Of a DNA stretch of 29,634 bases, positions 21,754 through 29,565 are shown one piece after another. The DNA comes from UBA11524 sp965646445 (GTDB lineage: Bacteria > Bacillota > Clostridia > Christensenellales > Aristaeellaceae). The notes beneath the pieces are model-generated. The model had not been told where the DNA came from, searched no databases, and saw only the letters and a program-made list of their open reading frames with translations. Every line of letters begins with the position of its first letter. Within the stretch, counting starts at the first letter, position 1. Where the stretch lies: assembly GCA_965646445.1 (NCBI GenBank), contig CBFFZW010000048.1, positions 1 to 29,634 on the forward strand, in the 5' to 3' direction. A program made the translations under genes and the position numbers.

Positions 21754-23580
21754 GTGGAAAAGAAGTACCCGGAAAGCCGCGTTACCCATCTGGCGCCGGA
21801 GGGCTATGTGGGCGTCAAGGGCAACGGTTTCCTGGAAAACTGGGGATTCCGGGCGCTGGCGGACAACCCGGAGCTCATCAACGCGGTGCTCCGCTGCAAC
21901 CATGCCGACGCCGGTGCGCCGACGCCCGTGGAAGGCGCGCCGGTGGAGGCGGCCGCTTTCTGGGGCATGCACCTGACGGGGCTGGCGCTGTGCTATACCG
22001 CCTTTGGGCGGGATGAAATCCTGATGGCGGGCGACGGGCTTGTGCGGGCCGTCGCCAGGGCCCGGGGGGACGACGGCTACCTGGGTTCCCACGAAAGGAA
22101 TGACCGCCTGGGCGGCGACGGTTTCGGCAAGGACATCAACTGGGATGTATGGGGGCAGTATCTGGCGATCTACGGCCTGCTCCAATGGAGCAGGGCCACC
22201 GGCTGCGAATTGGCGCGGCGGATGGCGCTGGAGGGCGCGGAGGTATGCCTTCAGCATTTCCGAAACAGGCCGTATACCGGCGGCTTTGAAACGGTGGCGA
22301 CCTCCCTGGGGCACGTCTACGCCCTGCTGTATCAGGAAACCGGCGAGGAAAAATACCTGACCGAGGCTCTGCGCGTCCTGGAAAAGGAATGGCCCGCCAA
22401 CGGCGATTGGCTGGCTGAAATCGAGGCGGGCAAGGAGTGCTTCCAGTTCAGGCTGAACCGCTGGGAAATCCTTCACGTCATCCTGCTGCTGGGCACGCTG
22501 TACGAGATTACGGGGCGGGCGCGGTACTACAGCGCCTTGGAGCGTGTATGGTGGAGCGTGGTGAAGCTGGAGCGCCACAACACGGGCGCCATCACCAGCC
22601 GTGAGATCATGGTGGGCTCGCCCTACGAATCCGGCGCCATCGAAACCTGCTGCCACATCGGCTGGATCGCTTACAGTGTGGAATACCTGCGTTACAGCAG
22701 GAATTCCTATGTGGCGGACGAGATGGAGCTGACCTATTACAACGCGGCCCTGGGCGCGCTGATGGGCGACCTGCGGGAGGTGTCCTACGACAATCCCATG
22801 GAGGGGTATCGGGTGAAGTCCCAGGTACACCTGCCCTTCAACTACAATGCCGCCGCGCCGGACATGAACTGCTGCCAGGCCAACGCGCTCAGGGGCCTGG
22901 GCGAGGTGGTTCGCTGGGCCTCCATGACCGATGACGAGGCGCTGTACCTGAACTACTACGGCCTCTGTACCCTGCGGACAAGGACGCCCGCGGGCCAGGA
23001 GATCACCCTGCGGATCCAGGGGAATTACCCTGCTTCCGGGCAGGTTCGGGCGACGGCGGAGGGGCTTGCGCGGCCTGAAACCTTCCGGCTTTTGCTGAGG
23101 ATCCCCTGCTGGTCGGAGACGACAAGGCTGACCGTCAACGGCGAGGGGCAAACGGACGTGGCGCCTGGCCGGTATTATCCGCTGGAAAGGCAGTGGACAA
23201 ACGGAGACACCGTTGGCCTTGACCTGGATATGAGCGTGCATTTCTGGGCGGGAGAGGGACAGTATGCCGGCAGAACCGCCGTGTATTACGGCCCGCTGCT
23301 CATGGCGTACGACATGGAAACGAACCATCACAGGCCGCTGCCGGATACCGTGATGTCCCAGGAGGCGCTGCGCAACGCCCGGCCCGTACCGGGGGATGGC
23401 CAGGGCCGATGGGTCACACTGGACGTGGAGACCCGAAGCGGCGGAACCATCCGTCTGGAGGACTATGCCAGCGCGGGCAAGACCGGCGCGTTCTACACCA
23501 CCTGGCAGCGGGTGGAGCCCGCGCCCACGCCCCGAGCCTTCACGCGAGCGGGTTCCCCCGTGTGGCTTCACAGGGGCTGA
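21754..23580 (+). CDS. GH127 family beta-L-arabinofuranosidase-like enzyme, third copy
   Basis: 608-residue cytoplasmic enzyme starting at GTG, six bases after GGAGGGG (21741-21747). A TTG start 39 bases upstream would overlap the SDR gene and lacks a site. The catalytic set is E297 and C299 (GAIETCC) and C373-C374 (MNCCQAN). It is more diverged than the tandem pair on the other strand: the segment after 'ET' is CCHIGW, not C(A/S)CVAW, and the NNG before it is replaced by ESG. A distinct substrate is therefore likely. The helical core is followed by a beta-sandwich (about 400-608). It is 25 bases downstream of the SDR gene and probably in the same transcript. Confidence 0.9.
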   Translation: MEKKYPESRVTHLAPEGYVGVKGNGFLENWGFRALADNPELINAVLRCNHADAGAPTPVEGAPVEAAAFWGMHLTGLALCYTAFGRDEILMAGDGLVRAVARARGDDGYLGSHERNDRLGGDGFGKDINWDVWGQYLAIYGLLQWSRATGCELARRMALEGAEVCLQHFRNRPYTGGFETVATSLGHVYALLYQETGEEKYLTEALRVLEKEWPANGDWLAEIEAGKECFQFRLNRWEILHVILLLGTLYEITGRARYYSALERVWWSVVKLERHNTGAITSREIMVGSPYESGAIETCCHIGWIAYSVEYLRYSRNSYVADEMELTYYNAALGALMGDLREVSYDNPMEGYRVKSQVHLPFNYNAAAPDMNCCQANALRGLGEVVRWASMTDDEALYLNYYGLCTLRTRTPAGQEITLRIQGNYPASGQVRATAEGLARPETFRLLLRIPCWSETTRLTVNGEGQTDVAPGRYYPLERQWTNGDTVGLDLDMSVHFWAGEGQYAGRTAVYYGPLLMAYDMETNHHRPLPDTVMSQEALRNARPVPGDGQGRWVTLDVETRSGGTIRLEDYASAGKTGAFYTTWQRVEPAPTPRAFTRAGSPVWLHRG

Positions 23581-23615
23581 ACGAACCGAAATACATACAG
23601 AAAGAAAGTGAAATC

Positions 23616-24686
23616 ATGAGGATTGTCGGTATCGGGGATTTGCTGATTCCCAGCAGCGATATTCAAAAGGGCTTTGAAAAGCTGGCGGGGACGGGCGTGG
23701 AAGCCAGAACGGTGGACTGGAACCTGGAAAGCTACGAGGAATTGCAGCATATCAACCTGCTGGTGGAGCAGGGCGGCAGCGAGGCCTACGAGCCCTCCCA
23801 GGAGATGATCGACGCCATCGCGGACGCGGATGTTATCATCACCCAGTTCTGCCCCATGACCAGGCGCGTCATCGACGCCTGCCCTCATCTGAAGGCCATC
23901 GGCGTACTCCGGGGCGGCGTGGAGAATGTGAATGTGGCCTATGCCACGAGCAAGGGCATTCTGGTCTTCAACACGCCGGGTCGCAACGCCAACGCTGTGG
24001 CGGATTTCACGGTGGGAATGCTCATCAGCGAATGCCGCAACATCGCCAAGGCGCACATGGAGCTCAAGCAGGGCAACTGGGTGCGCGACTACACCAACGC
24101 CGCCTTTGTCCCCGACCTTTGCGACAAGACGGCAGGCATCGTGGGCTACGGCAATATCGGCCGGAAGGTCGCCAAGCGGCTCAAGGCCTTCGACATGAAC
24201 GTGATTGCCTATGATCCTTTCGTCCGGCAGGAGCAGTGCGACGTTCCCCTGGTGTCCCTGGAGGAGCTGATGCGGGTATCGGATTTTGTCACCCTCCATT
24301 CCCGCATGACCAAGGACACGGTGCACCTGATTAACGCGGACATGTTGGCCCTGATGAAGCCCACCGCCTACCTCATCAACACGGCCCGCTCCGGCCTGGT
24401 GGATGAGGACGCGCTGTGCGACGCCCTGCGGAACTGCCGGATTGCCGGGGCGGCCCTGGATGTGTTTGAGCAGGAGCCCCCGGGCAAGGATTACAAGCTC
24501 GTGACGCTGGACAACGTGACCATCGCGCCCCATCTGGCCGGCGGCACCCGGGACGCGTTCAGCTATTCGCCGGTTTTGCTGCTGACGGAAATGCGGAAGG
24601 TGTTCTTCGACAAGCAGGCCTCCCACTATCTGCTCAACGGGAAGGACTGCCGGGAAAACGCGCTGCTTCAGGGCGTGGAGCGCTGA
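23616..24686 (+). CDS. D-2-hydroxyacid dehydrogenase family NAD-dependent oxidoreductase
   Basis: 356 residues. The dinucleotide-binding motif is GIVGYGNIG (174-182). The catalytic triad by analogy with phosphoglycerate dehydrogenase is R258 (INTARSG), E287 (DVFEQEP) and H306 (APHLAGG). The start is the ATG preceded by a weak purine-rich site (GAAAGTGA); an upstream extension would run through the end of the GH127 gene in another frame. The family reduces 2-keto acids or oxidises D-2-hydroxyacids such as glycerate, glycolate or sugar acids. Its presence beside two SDRs and a pentulose kinase suggests a side branch handling a sugar acid; this is inference. Confidence 0.9.
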   Translation: MRIVGIGDLLIPSSDIQKGFEKLAGTGVEARTVDWNLESYEELQHINLLVEQGGSEAYEPSQEMIDAIADADVIITQFCPMTRRVIDACPHLKAIGVLRGGVENVNVAYATSKGILVFNTPGRNANAVADFTVGMLISECRNIAKAHMELKQGNWVRDYTNAAFVPDLCDKTAGIVGYGNIGRKVAKRLKAFDMNVIAYDPFVRQEQCDVPLVSLEELMRVSDFVTLHSRMTKDTVHLINADMLALMKPTAYLINTARSGLVDEDALCDALRNCRIAGAALDVFEQEPPGKDYKLVTLDNVTIAPHLAGGTRDAFSYSPVLLLTEMRKVFFDKQASHYLLNGKDCRENALLQGVER

Positions 24687-24699
24687 GAGGGGGAGCGGT

Positions 24700-25464
24700 A
24701 TGGATTATCAGATCAGCGGCAAGGCGGCCATCGTCACCGGCGCGGGCGGTCTGGGCGCGGCCATCGCTGAAAAGCTGATGGCGGAGGGCTGCAGCGTCAT
24801 GGTGGCGGACATCCAGCCTCAGGAGAAGTTCGAGGGCTGGCTGGAAAGCATCAACGCGCAGTATCCTGCCCGGGCCTGCTACCTGCGTACCGATGTATCC
24901 AATGAGGAGCAGGTCGGGCGGCTGTTTGACGAGGCGCTGCGGTGCTTGGGCAGGGTGGACATCGTCGTCAACAACGCGGGCATCTGGCCCACGGCATATG
25001 TGAAGGAGATGACGGCGGAGGCCTTCCGCAGGACGCTGGACATCAACCTCATCGGCCCCTTCCTGCTGTGCAAAAGGATGCTGAACCATTGCCTGGAGCA
25101 TGGCGTCAAGGGCAAGATCGTCAACCTGGTTTCCCAGGCCGCCTTTGGCGGCTCGACCTCCGGCCACGCCCATTACGCGGCCTCCAAGGCCGGACTGGTG
25201 GGCTTCACCATCTCCCTGGCGCGGGAAGCGGCGCCCTATGGCATCAACGTCAACGCCGTGGCTCCCGGCATCATGGAGACGCCCATGATCGCTGAAACGC
25301 TGAAGGACCCGGAGCGGAAGCAGAAGTACCTGGAGCGCATTCCGCTGCGGCGCATCGCCACCGCGGAGGAGGTGGCCCGGATCGTGCTGTTCCTGGCTTC
25401 CAGTCAGTCGGATTACATGACCGGCGCGACCCTGGACGCCACCGGCGGCATGCTGATGCGGTGA
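24700..25464 (+). CDS. Short-chain dehydrogenase/reductase, FabG/gluconate dehydrogenase-like
   Basis: 254 residues, standard length. Motifs: TGAGGLG (13-19), D64 in the RTDVS adenine-contact segment, NNAG (91-94), S145, Y159 and K163 (YAASK), and a typical C-terminus with TGATLDATGGMLM. GAGAGGGGGAG gives the ribosome binding site. It is 13 bases after the hydroxyacid dehydrogenase gene and 40 before the kinase. It differs clearly from the first SDR in the operon. A sugar alcohol or sugar acid dehydrogenase role is likely, for example producing the ketose that the kinase phosphorylates; the substrate is unproven. Confidence 0.93.
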   Translation: MDYQISGKAAIVTGAGGLGAAIAEKLMAEGCSVMVADIQPQEKFEGWLESINAQYPARACYLRTDVSNEEQVGRLFDEALRCLGRVDIVVNNAGIWPTAYVKEMTAEAFRRTLDINLIGPFLLCKRMLNHCLEHGVKGKIVNLVSQAAFGGSTSGHAHYAASKAGLVGFTISLAREAAPYGINVNAVAPGIMETPMIAETLKDPERKQKYLERIPLRRIATAEEVARIVLFLASSQSDYMTGATLDATGGMLMR

Positions 25465-25504
25465 GCCTGATTCTTCTGTCAAGCGAACGAAAGGCGGTGG
25501 AGGC

Positions 25505-27010
25505 ATGAAAACCCTGATGGGGATCGACATGGGCGGCACCATGGTGAAGGCGTCGGTGTTCGACCTGGAAAGCCGGGAGCTGGCTTCCTATGGCGAAAAG
25601 CTGGTGACCTTGCAGCCGCGGGCCGGCTGGATGGAGCGGGATCTCAAGGATGCGGAGCAGAAAATCTATCGCTGCATCCGTCAGGCATTGAAGCAGGCGG
25701 GCGTGAATGGCACGGACGTGCTGGGCATCGGCGTAACCGGCCAGGGAAACGGCGCGTTCCTGTTTGACGCCCAGGGCGAGCCGGTGGTCAACGGCGTCAT
25801 GAGCAGCGATCTGCGGGCCAAGGAATATATCCGCCGATGGCATCAAAACGGCGTGTTTCAGCAGGTGTACGCCTACACCCGTCAGGCGCTGTGGGCGGGC
25901 AACACCAGCGCGCTCATCGCCTGGTTTCAGGATCATGACCCGGACGCGCTGGAGCGCGCGGCCTACATCGTCACGGCCAAGGATTATGTGCGCTACCTGC
26001 TCACCGGGGAGTTCCATACCGAGCTTTCCGAGGGCTCCGGCATATCCTGCATGGATTTGGCCGAGCGCCGGTATTCCCCGGAGGTTTTCCGCCTTTTGGG
26101 GATTGAACGGCACCTGGACAAGCTCCCCGCGCCCATTGACAGCAGCGCCGTCGGCGGCCATGTCACCGCCGGGGCAGCGGCGCTCACGGGCCTGGCGGAG
26201 GGTACGCCCGTGGTGGGCGGACAGTTCGACGTGTGCGCGTCGGTGGTCTCGGCAGGCATGGTGGAGCCGGGGCAGATGGGCATTGTGGTGGGCTCCTGGG
26301 GCATCAACAGCTTTCTGAGCCGCCAGCTGGTGGAGGACCCGGACATTTTCATGCAGCTGCTTTACGCGGTGCCGGATTGCTACAACATCCTGGAGGGCAG
26401 CGCCACATCGGCCTCCAATCAGGAATGGTTCATCGACACCTTTATGCGGCGGGATGAGGATGTCTATCAGCGCTGCGGCCAGCTGGTGGAAAGCACGGAC
26501 TACCGGGATACCCTGCTGTTTTTCCCCTATCTGTTCGGCTCCAACGTACACATGGACGCAAAGGCCATGTTTGTGGGGCTGAGCGGAACGCACACGACGG
26601 CCCATATGCTCCGCGCGGTGTATGAGGGCGTGGTGTTCTGCCACCTGCTGCACATCGAGCGGCTGCTGCGTCATACGCCGATGCCCCAAAGCATCCGCGT
26701 GGCGGGCGGGGCCACCCGTTCGGCGGTGTGGATGCAGATGTTCGCGGATGTCCTGGGCGCGAAAATTGAAGTCTCCCAGGCGACGGAGCTGGGCACCATG
26801 GGCGTGGCGCTGAACGCGGCCATCGCCGTGGGCGTGTTTTCGACCATGGAGGAGGGCGTGGCCAGATGGGCCCAGGTGAAGCGGGTCTATTACCCGGACG
26901 CGGCCAGGCATTCGTATTATCAGAAAAAGTATCGCGCCTTCAAGGCTGTCCTGGAGGCCATGGACGGCGTATGGCAGACGATCGAAGCGCTGAAGGCGGA
27001 CGAGGAGTAA
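25505..27010 (+). CDS. FGGY family carbohydrate kinase, LyxK (L-xylulose kinase)-like
   Basis: 501-residue ATP-dependent ketose kinase. The first phosphate loop is DMGGT (8-12) and the catalytic base is D242 in GGQFDVC. Several stretches closely recall E. coli LyxK as I remember it: a 'SSD-RA-E--RRW' segment (100-112), TRQALWAG (125-132), TAAALTGL-GTPVVGG-FDV, FFPYLFGSN and the C-terminal YQKKYRAF. E. coli LyxK phosphorylates L-xylulose to L-xylulose 5-phosphate. It is less like XylB or AraB. The ribosome binding site is GGTGGAGG directly before the ATG. It is the last gene of its operon, 27 bases from a terminator, and its product phosphate is a candidate inducer for the DeoR-type regulator. 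Confidence 0.9.
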   Translation: MKTLMGIDMGGTMVKASVFDLESRELASYGEKLVTLQPRAGWMERDLKDAEQKIYRCIRQALKQAGVNGTDVLGIGVTGQGNGAFLFDAQGEPVVNGVMSSDLRAKEYIRRWHQNGVFQQVYAYTRQALWAGNTSALIAWFQDHDPDALERAAYIVTAKDYVRYLLTGEFHTELSEGSGISCMDLAERRYSPEVFRLLGIERHLDKLPAPIDSSAVGGHVTAGAAALTGLAEGTPVVGGQFDVCASVVSAGMVEPGQMGIVVGSWGINSFLSRQLVEDPDIFMQLLYAVPDCYNILEGSATSASNQEWFIDTFMRRDEDVYQRCGQLVESTDYRDTLLFFPYLFGSNVHMDAKAMFVGLSGTHTTAHMLRAVYEGVVFCHLLHIERLLRHTPMPQSIRVAGGATRSAVWMQMFADVLGAKIEVSQATELGTMGVALNAAIAVGVFSTMEEGVARWAQVKRVYYPDAARHSYYQKKYRAFKAVLEAMDGVWQTIEALKADEE

Positions 27011-27036
27011 GAATATTTCGGTATCCGCAAAAGTAT

Positions 27037-27071
27037 AAAAGCATCGGAAGGTTGTTCTTCCGATGCTTTTT
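27037..27071. terminator. Bidirectional intrinsic terminator after the kinase and rnc genes
   Basis: Fourteen-base perfect stem AAAAGCATCGGAAG / CTTCCGATGCTTTT around a GTTGTT loop, with a T-run on the right and the matching A-run on the left. It separates the convergent kinase operon and the rnc gene, whose stop codon is at 27080. Confidence 0.9.
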
Positions 27072-27079
27072 ATTAGGAT

Positions 27080-27742
27080 TTACGCCCTCTCGGCCTGTCC
27101 CAGGCGTCTGAGGGCGTCCAGCGCAGCGGCCTGCTCCGCCTGCTTTTTGGTGCGGCCGCTGCCACGGCCCAGCTCCCGGCCATCCCGGGAGACGGCAGCC
27201 TCAAACTGCCGGTCGTGGGGCGGGCCGGACTGACCGATGGTCTCGTAGACGGGGGTGGTTCCGCCGTCCTGCTGGAGATATTCCTGCAGGGCGCCCTTGC
27301 TGTCCTGCATGGGGCGGTGGACATCCTCCGGCTTGGGCCAGCAGCGAAGCACCAGCTTCCGCGCCTCCTCCATGCCGCCGTCCAGGTAGATGGCGGCCAG
27401 CACCGCCTCCATGGCGTCGCACAGCACGCTGGGCTTTTCCCGGCCGCCGGTGAGCTCCTCGCCCTTGTCCATCAGCATGGCTTTGCCGATGCCAAGCCCC
27501 GCGGCTACCTGGCTCAGCGCGGCCTCGCACACCAGCAGCGCCCGCAGATGGGTCAGCTGGCCCTCCTGGCAGTCCGGGTGGCTGGCGTACAGCGCGTCGG
27601 ACATGATATACTGCAGCACCGCGTCCCCCAGAAACTCCAGCCGCTGATTGTCGTTGCGGCCCATGGAAGGATGCGTCAGCGCCTGACGAAGCAGCGCCTG
27701 GTTCTTGAACTGATAGCCTAAAGCATTCATCAATGCCTGCAT
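27080..27742 (-). CDS. rnc: Ribonuclease III
   Basis: Double-strand RNA endonuclease for rRNA and mRNA processing. The ATG start lies six bases after GGAGG and gives 220 residues, the normal length; a GTG 42 bases upstream has no site. The catalytic domain carries the signature QRLEFLGDAVL with E36 and D40, and the second acidic pair D109/E112 (CDAMEAVLA). A double-stranded RNA-binding domain occupies about 150-218, with the usual basic K-K-QAE-AAA helix. plsX-acpP-rnc is a common gene order in Bacillota; here rnc is separated from acpP by about 394 bases holding a hairpin repeat. Confidence 0.97.
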   Translation of the reverse strand: MQALMNALGYQFKNQALLRQALTHPSMGRNDNQRLEFLGDAVLQYIMSDALYASHPDCQEGQLTHLRALLVCEAALSQVAAGLGIGKAMLMDKGEELTGGREKPSVLCDAMEAVLAAIYLDGGMEEARKLVLRCWPKPEDVHRPMQDSKGALQEYLQQDGGTTPVYETIGQSGPPHDRQFEAAVSRDGRELGRGSGRTKKQAEQAAALDALRRLGQAERA

Positions 27743-27839
27743 GGATGCCTCCGTTATGTCGGGCGCGGACTGAACAGAAAGCACGTTTCGCGGCGTATTC
27801 TCTGGTCAATCTGAGCGGTTTTGTTCTCGCAAAAGGGAA

Positions 27840-28124
27840 ATCCAGGAGGGATGCGATGCCCGCCTGGATCGTACCATCAACAAAGTCCCGGGAGGTGTCG
27901 GAGGGCCCTCCGACTGCATTCGTATCGACCGGCTTTGCCGGTCGGGCGGGGATTCGATCTCGTTAGAGATCGTTTCCTTAACACGAACGAACGACCGGGA
28001 GAACGGCAACGCCGTTCGACCAGTGAGTGAGTGCAATGAAGCGGGGCGAAGCCCCCCTCGACAAAGTGGTGTAAGCCACTTTGTCGATACGCTCATCCAG
28101 GAGGGATGCAATCCCCTCCTGGAT
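27840..28124 (-). repeat. Modular hairpin-rich intergenic repeat, copy B (inverted relative to copy A)
   Basis: The core 27873-28087 matches the reverse complement of 13040-13243. Its palindromes are GGAGGGCCCTCC (27900-27911), CGACCGGC/GCCGGTCG (27926-27944), CGATCTC/GAGATCG (27955-27972), GAACGGC/GCCGTTC (28001-28017), GGGGC/GCCCC (28043-28055) and TCGACAAAGTGG/CCACTTTGTCGA (28058-28087). Flanks are 30-base direct repeats, themselves palindromic, beginning ATCCAGGAGGGATGC (27840-27869 and 28095-28124; 27 of 30 identical). These flanks are unrelated to the flanks of copy A. The element fills the gap between acpP and rnc; no gene for mobility is seen. Confidence 0.85.
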
Positions 28125-28136
28125 GAGCGGTTGGGC

Positions 28137-28364
28137 TTACTGATGGGCTTCGATATAATCCACCACGTCGCCCACGGTGCGCAGCTTCATAATCTGGTCG
28201 TCCTCCACCATGATGCCGTACTTGTCCTCCAGATCCATGACCATGACCATCACGTTGGCGGAATCCGCCTTCAGATCCTCGATGAGGCGGGACTCCCGGG
28301 TGATGGACGCCTCGTCCGCCTTCAGCTGCTTGGCGATCATCGCCTTAACGGTATCAAAAATCAT
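28137..28364 (-). CDS. acpP: Acyl carrier protein
   Basis: Carrier of growing fatty acyl chains, 75 residues, acidic, four-helix pattern. The ATG (28364) follows GGAGGAG by about five bases; an upstream in-frame ATG is not preceded by a site. The phosphopantetheine attachment serine is S35 in LKADSANVM. Most bacterial carriers have D-S-L at this point, here it is D-S-A followed by N. Helix II that follows is rich in methionine and valine (VMVMVMDLEDKYG). It sits 64 bases after plsX in the same direction. Confidence 0.93.
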   Translation of the reverse strand: MIFDTVKAMIAKQLKADEASITRESRLIEDLKADSANVMVMVMDLEDKYGIMVEDDQIMKLRTVGDVVDYIEAHQ

Positions 28365-28428
28365 ACTGACTCCTCCTCTGTCTTTCACGATGTATGCTCA
28401 ACCCGCCGGCGCGGGATGAAGCCAAGGA

Positions 28429-29436
28429 TTACTGGGCTCCGTCCGCCATGGACGCGACGCCCTGCTCAATGATTTCCACCACATGGCCGTCGATCATCTT
28501 GACGCACTGGGCGATGGCGCAGGCGATGGCGTGGCCGTTGCTGGAGCCGTGGGCCTTCACCACCGCCCCCTGGACGCCCAGGAGCGGCGCGCCGCCGACC
28601 TCGGTATAGTCCATGACCTTCTTCACGCGGCGGAAGGCGGGCTTCGCCATCAGCGCGCCTAACTTGCTGCGGAAGTCGCCCAGCATTTCACGCTTGATGA
28701 TGCCCAGCATCGTCCCCGCGACGCCCTCCATGAACTTCAGCACCACGTTGCCCGTGAAGCCGTCCGCCACCAGCACGTCCGCCACGTCGCCGGTGATGTC
28801 CCGGGCCTCCACGTTGCCCACGAAGCGGTAGGGGGCCTGCTCCATCAGCGGATAGACCGCCTTGACCAGCGCGTTGCCTTTTTCGGCCTCCGCGCCGATG
28901 TTAATCAGGCCCACGCGGGGCTCCTTCAGGCCCATGACGCCCTTCATGTAGGCGTCGCCCATGACGCCGAAGACCTGCAGGTATTCCGGCTTGCAGTCCA
29001 CGTTGGCGCCGCAGTCGATCAGCAGAAAATGGCCCTTGCCGTTGGGCATCAGGGGCGCCAGCGCGGGGCGCTCCACCCCGGGAATCCGCCCCAGGCGGAA
29101 CATGCCGCCCGCCAGCACCGCCCCGGTGGAGCCCGCCGAGACGAAGCCGTCTGCCTGACGCTCCCGTACCTGCAGCATGCCCAGCACGATGGCGGACTGC
29201 TTCTTGGCCCGGACGGCCATGACGGGGCTTTCGTGATTGGTGATGACCTCGGGGGCGTCCAGCAGCGTCAGACGGGCGCGAACGTCGTCGCAGTCCTTGA
29301 CCAGGGGCTCCACCTGCGCGAGGGGCCCGGCCAGGGTAATCTCCAGCTCAGGAAAACGGCGCAGCGCTTCGATCGCGCCGGATACAGGCGCCTGGGGCGC
29401 GTTGTCCCCGCCCATGGCGTCCAGAAAAATACGCAT
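28429..29436 (-). CDS. plsX: Phosphate acyltransferase PlsX
   Basis: Peripheral membrane enzyme that makes acyl-phosphate from acyl-ACP for phospholipid synthesis, 335 residues, usual length. The ATG at 29436 follows AAGGAGGG by about seven bases; an extension of 14 codons upstream runs through that site. Family features are the N-terminal MRIFLDAMGGDNAP, the ESPVMAVRAKK segment, the SAGSTGAVLAGGMF stretch, and DCGANVDCKPEYL. Adjacent acpP supports a lipid-synthesis operon. Confidence 0.97.
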   Translation of the reverse strand: MRIFLDAMGGDNAPQAPVSGAIEALRRFPELEITLAGPLAQVEPLVKDCDDVRARLTLLDAPEVITNHESPVMAVRAKKQSAIVLGMLQVRERQADGFVSAGSTGAVLAGGMFRLGRIPGVERPALAPLMPNGKGHFLLIDCGANVDCKPEYLQVFGVMGDAYMKGVMGLKEPRVGLINIGAEAEKGNALVKAVYPLMEQAPYRFVGNVEARDITGDVADVLVADGFTGNVVLKFMEGVAGTMLGIIKREMLGDFRSKLGALMAKPAFRRVKKVMDYTEVGGAPLLGVQGAVVKAHGSSNGHAIACAIAQCVKMIDGHVVEIIEQGVASMADGAQ

Positions 29437-29493
29437 GGTATACCCTCCTTGGCGTCTTCCCGAAAAAAGACGCGCCACTCCGATAACTTTGTT

Positions 29494-29523
29494 ATTTTAC
29501 CATAACCCCACCGCAGAATGCAA
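29494..29523 (-). promoter_or_regulatory. Probable sigma-A promoter for plsX-acpP
   Basis: On the minus strand: TTGCAT (29523-29518), 18-base spacer, TAAAAT (29499-29494) preceded by TGG as an extended -10. Start of transcription would be near 29487, about 50 bases before plsX. Confidence 0.65.
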
Positions 29524-29553
29524 GAGCGCGCCGCTTTGCCTCATCAAAAAAGA

Positions 29554-29565
29554 TGTAGTACTACA
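29554..29565. promoter_or_regulatory. Perfect 12-base palindrome upstream of plsX
   Basis: TGTAGTACTACA, about 30 bases upstream of the -35 box. The TAGTAC/GTACTA core recalls elements of FapR-type lipid operators but lacks their central spacer, so identity is uncertain. It could belong to a gene beyond the right edge. Confidence 0.4.

Noticed and set aside
13015..28124. Pair of inverted repeats as ends of one 15 kb composite transposon or island
   Set aside because: The copies enclose part of one operon, another whole cluster and housekeeping rnc, without transposase or integrase, and each has its own flanks. Independent dispersed copies fit better.
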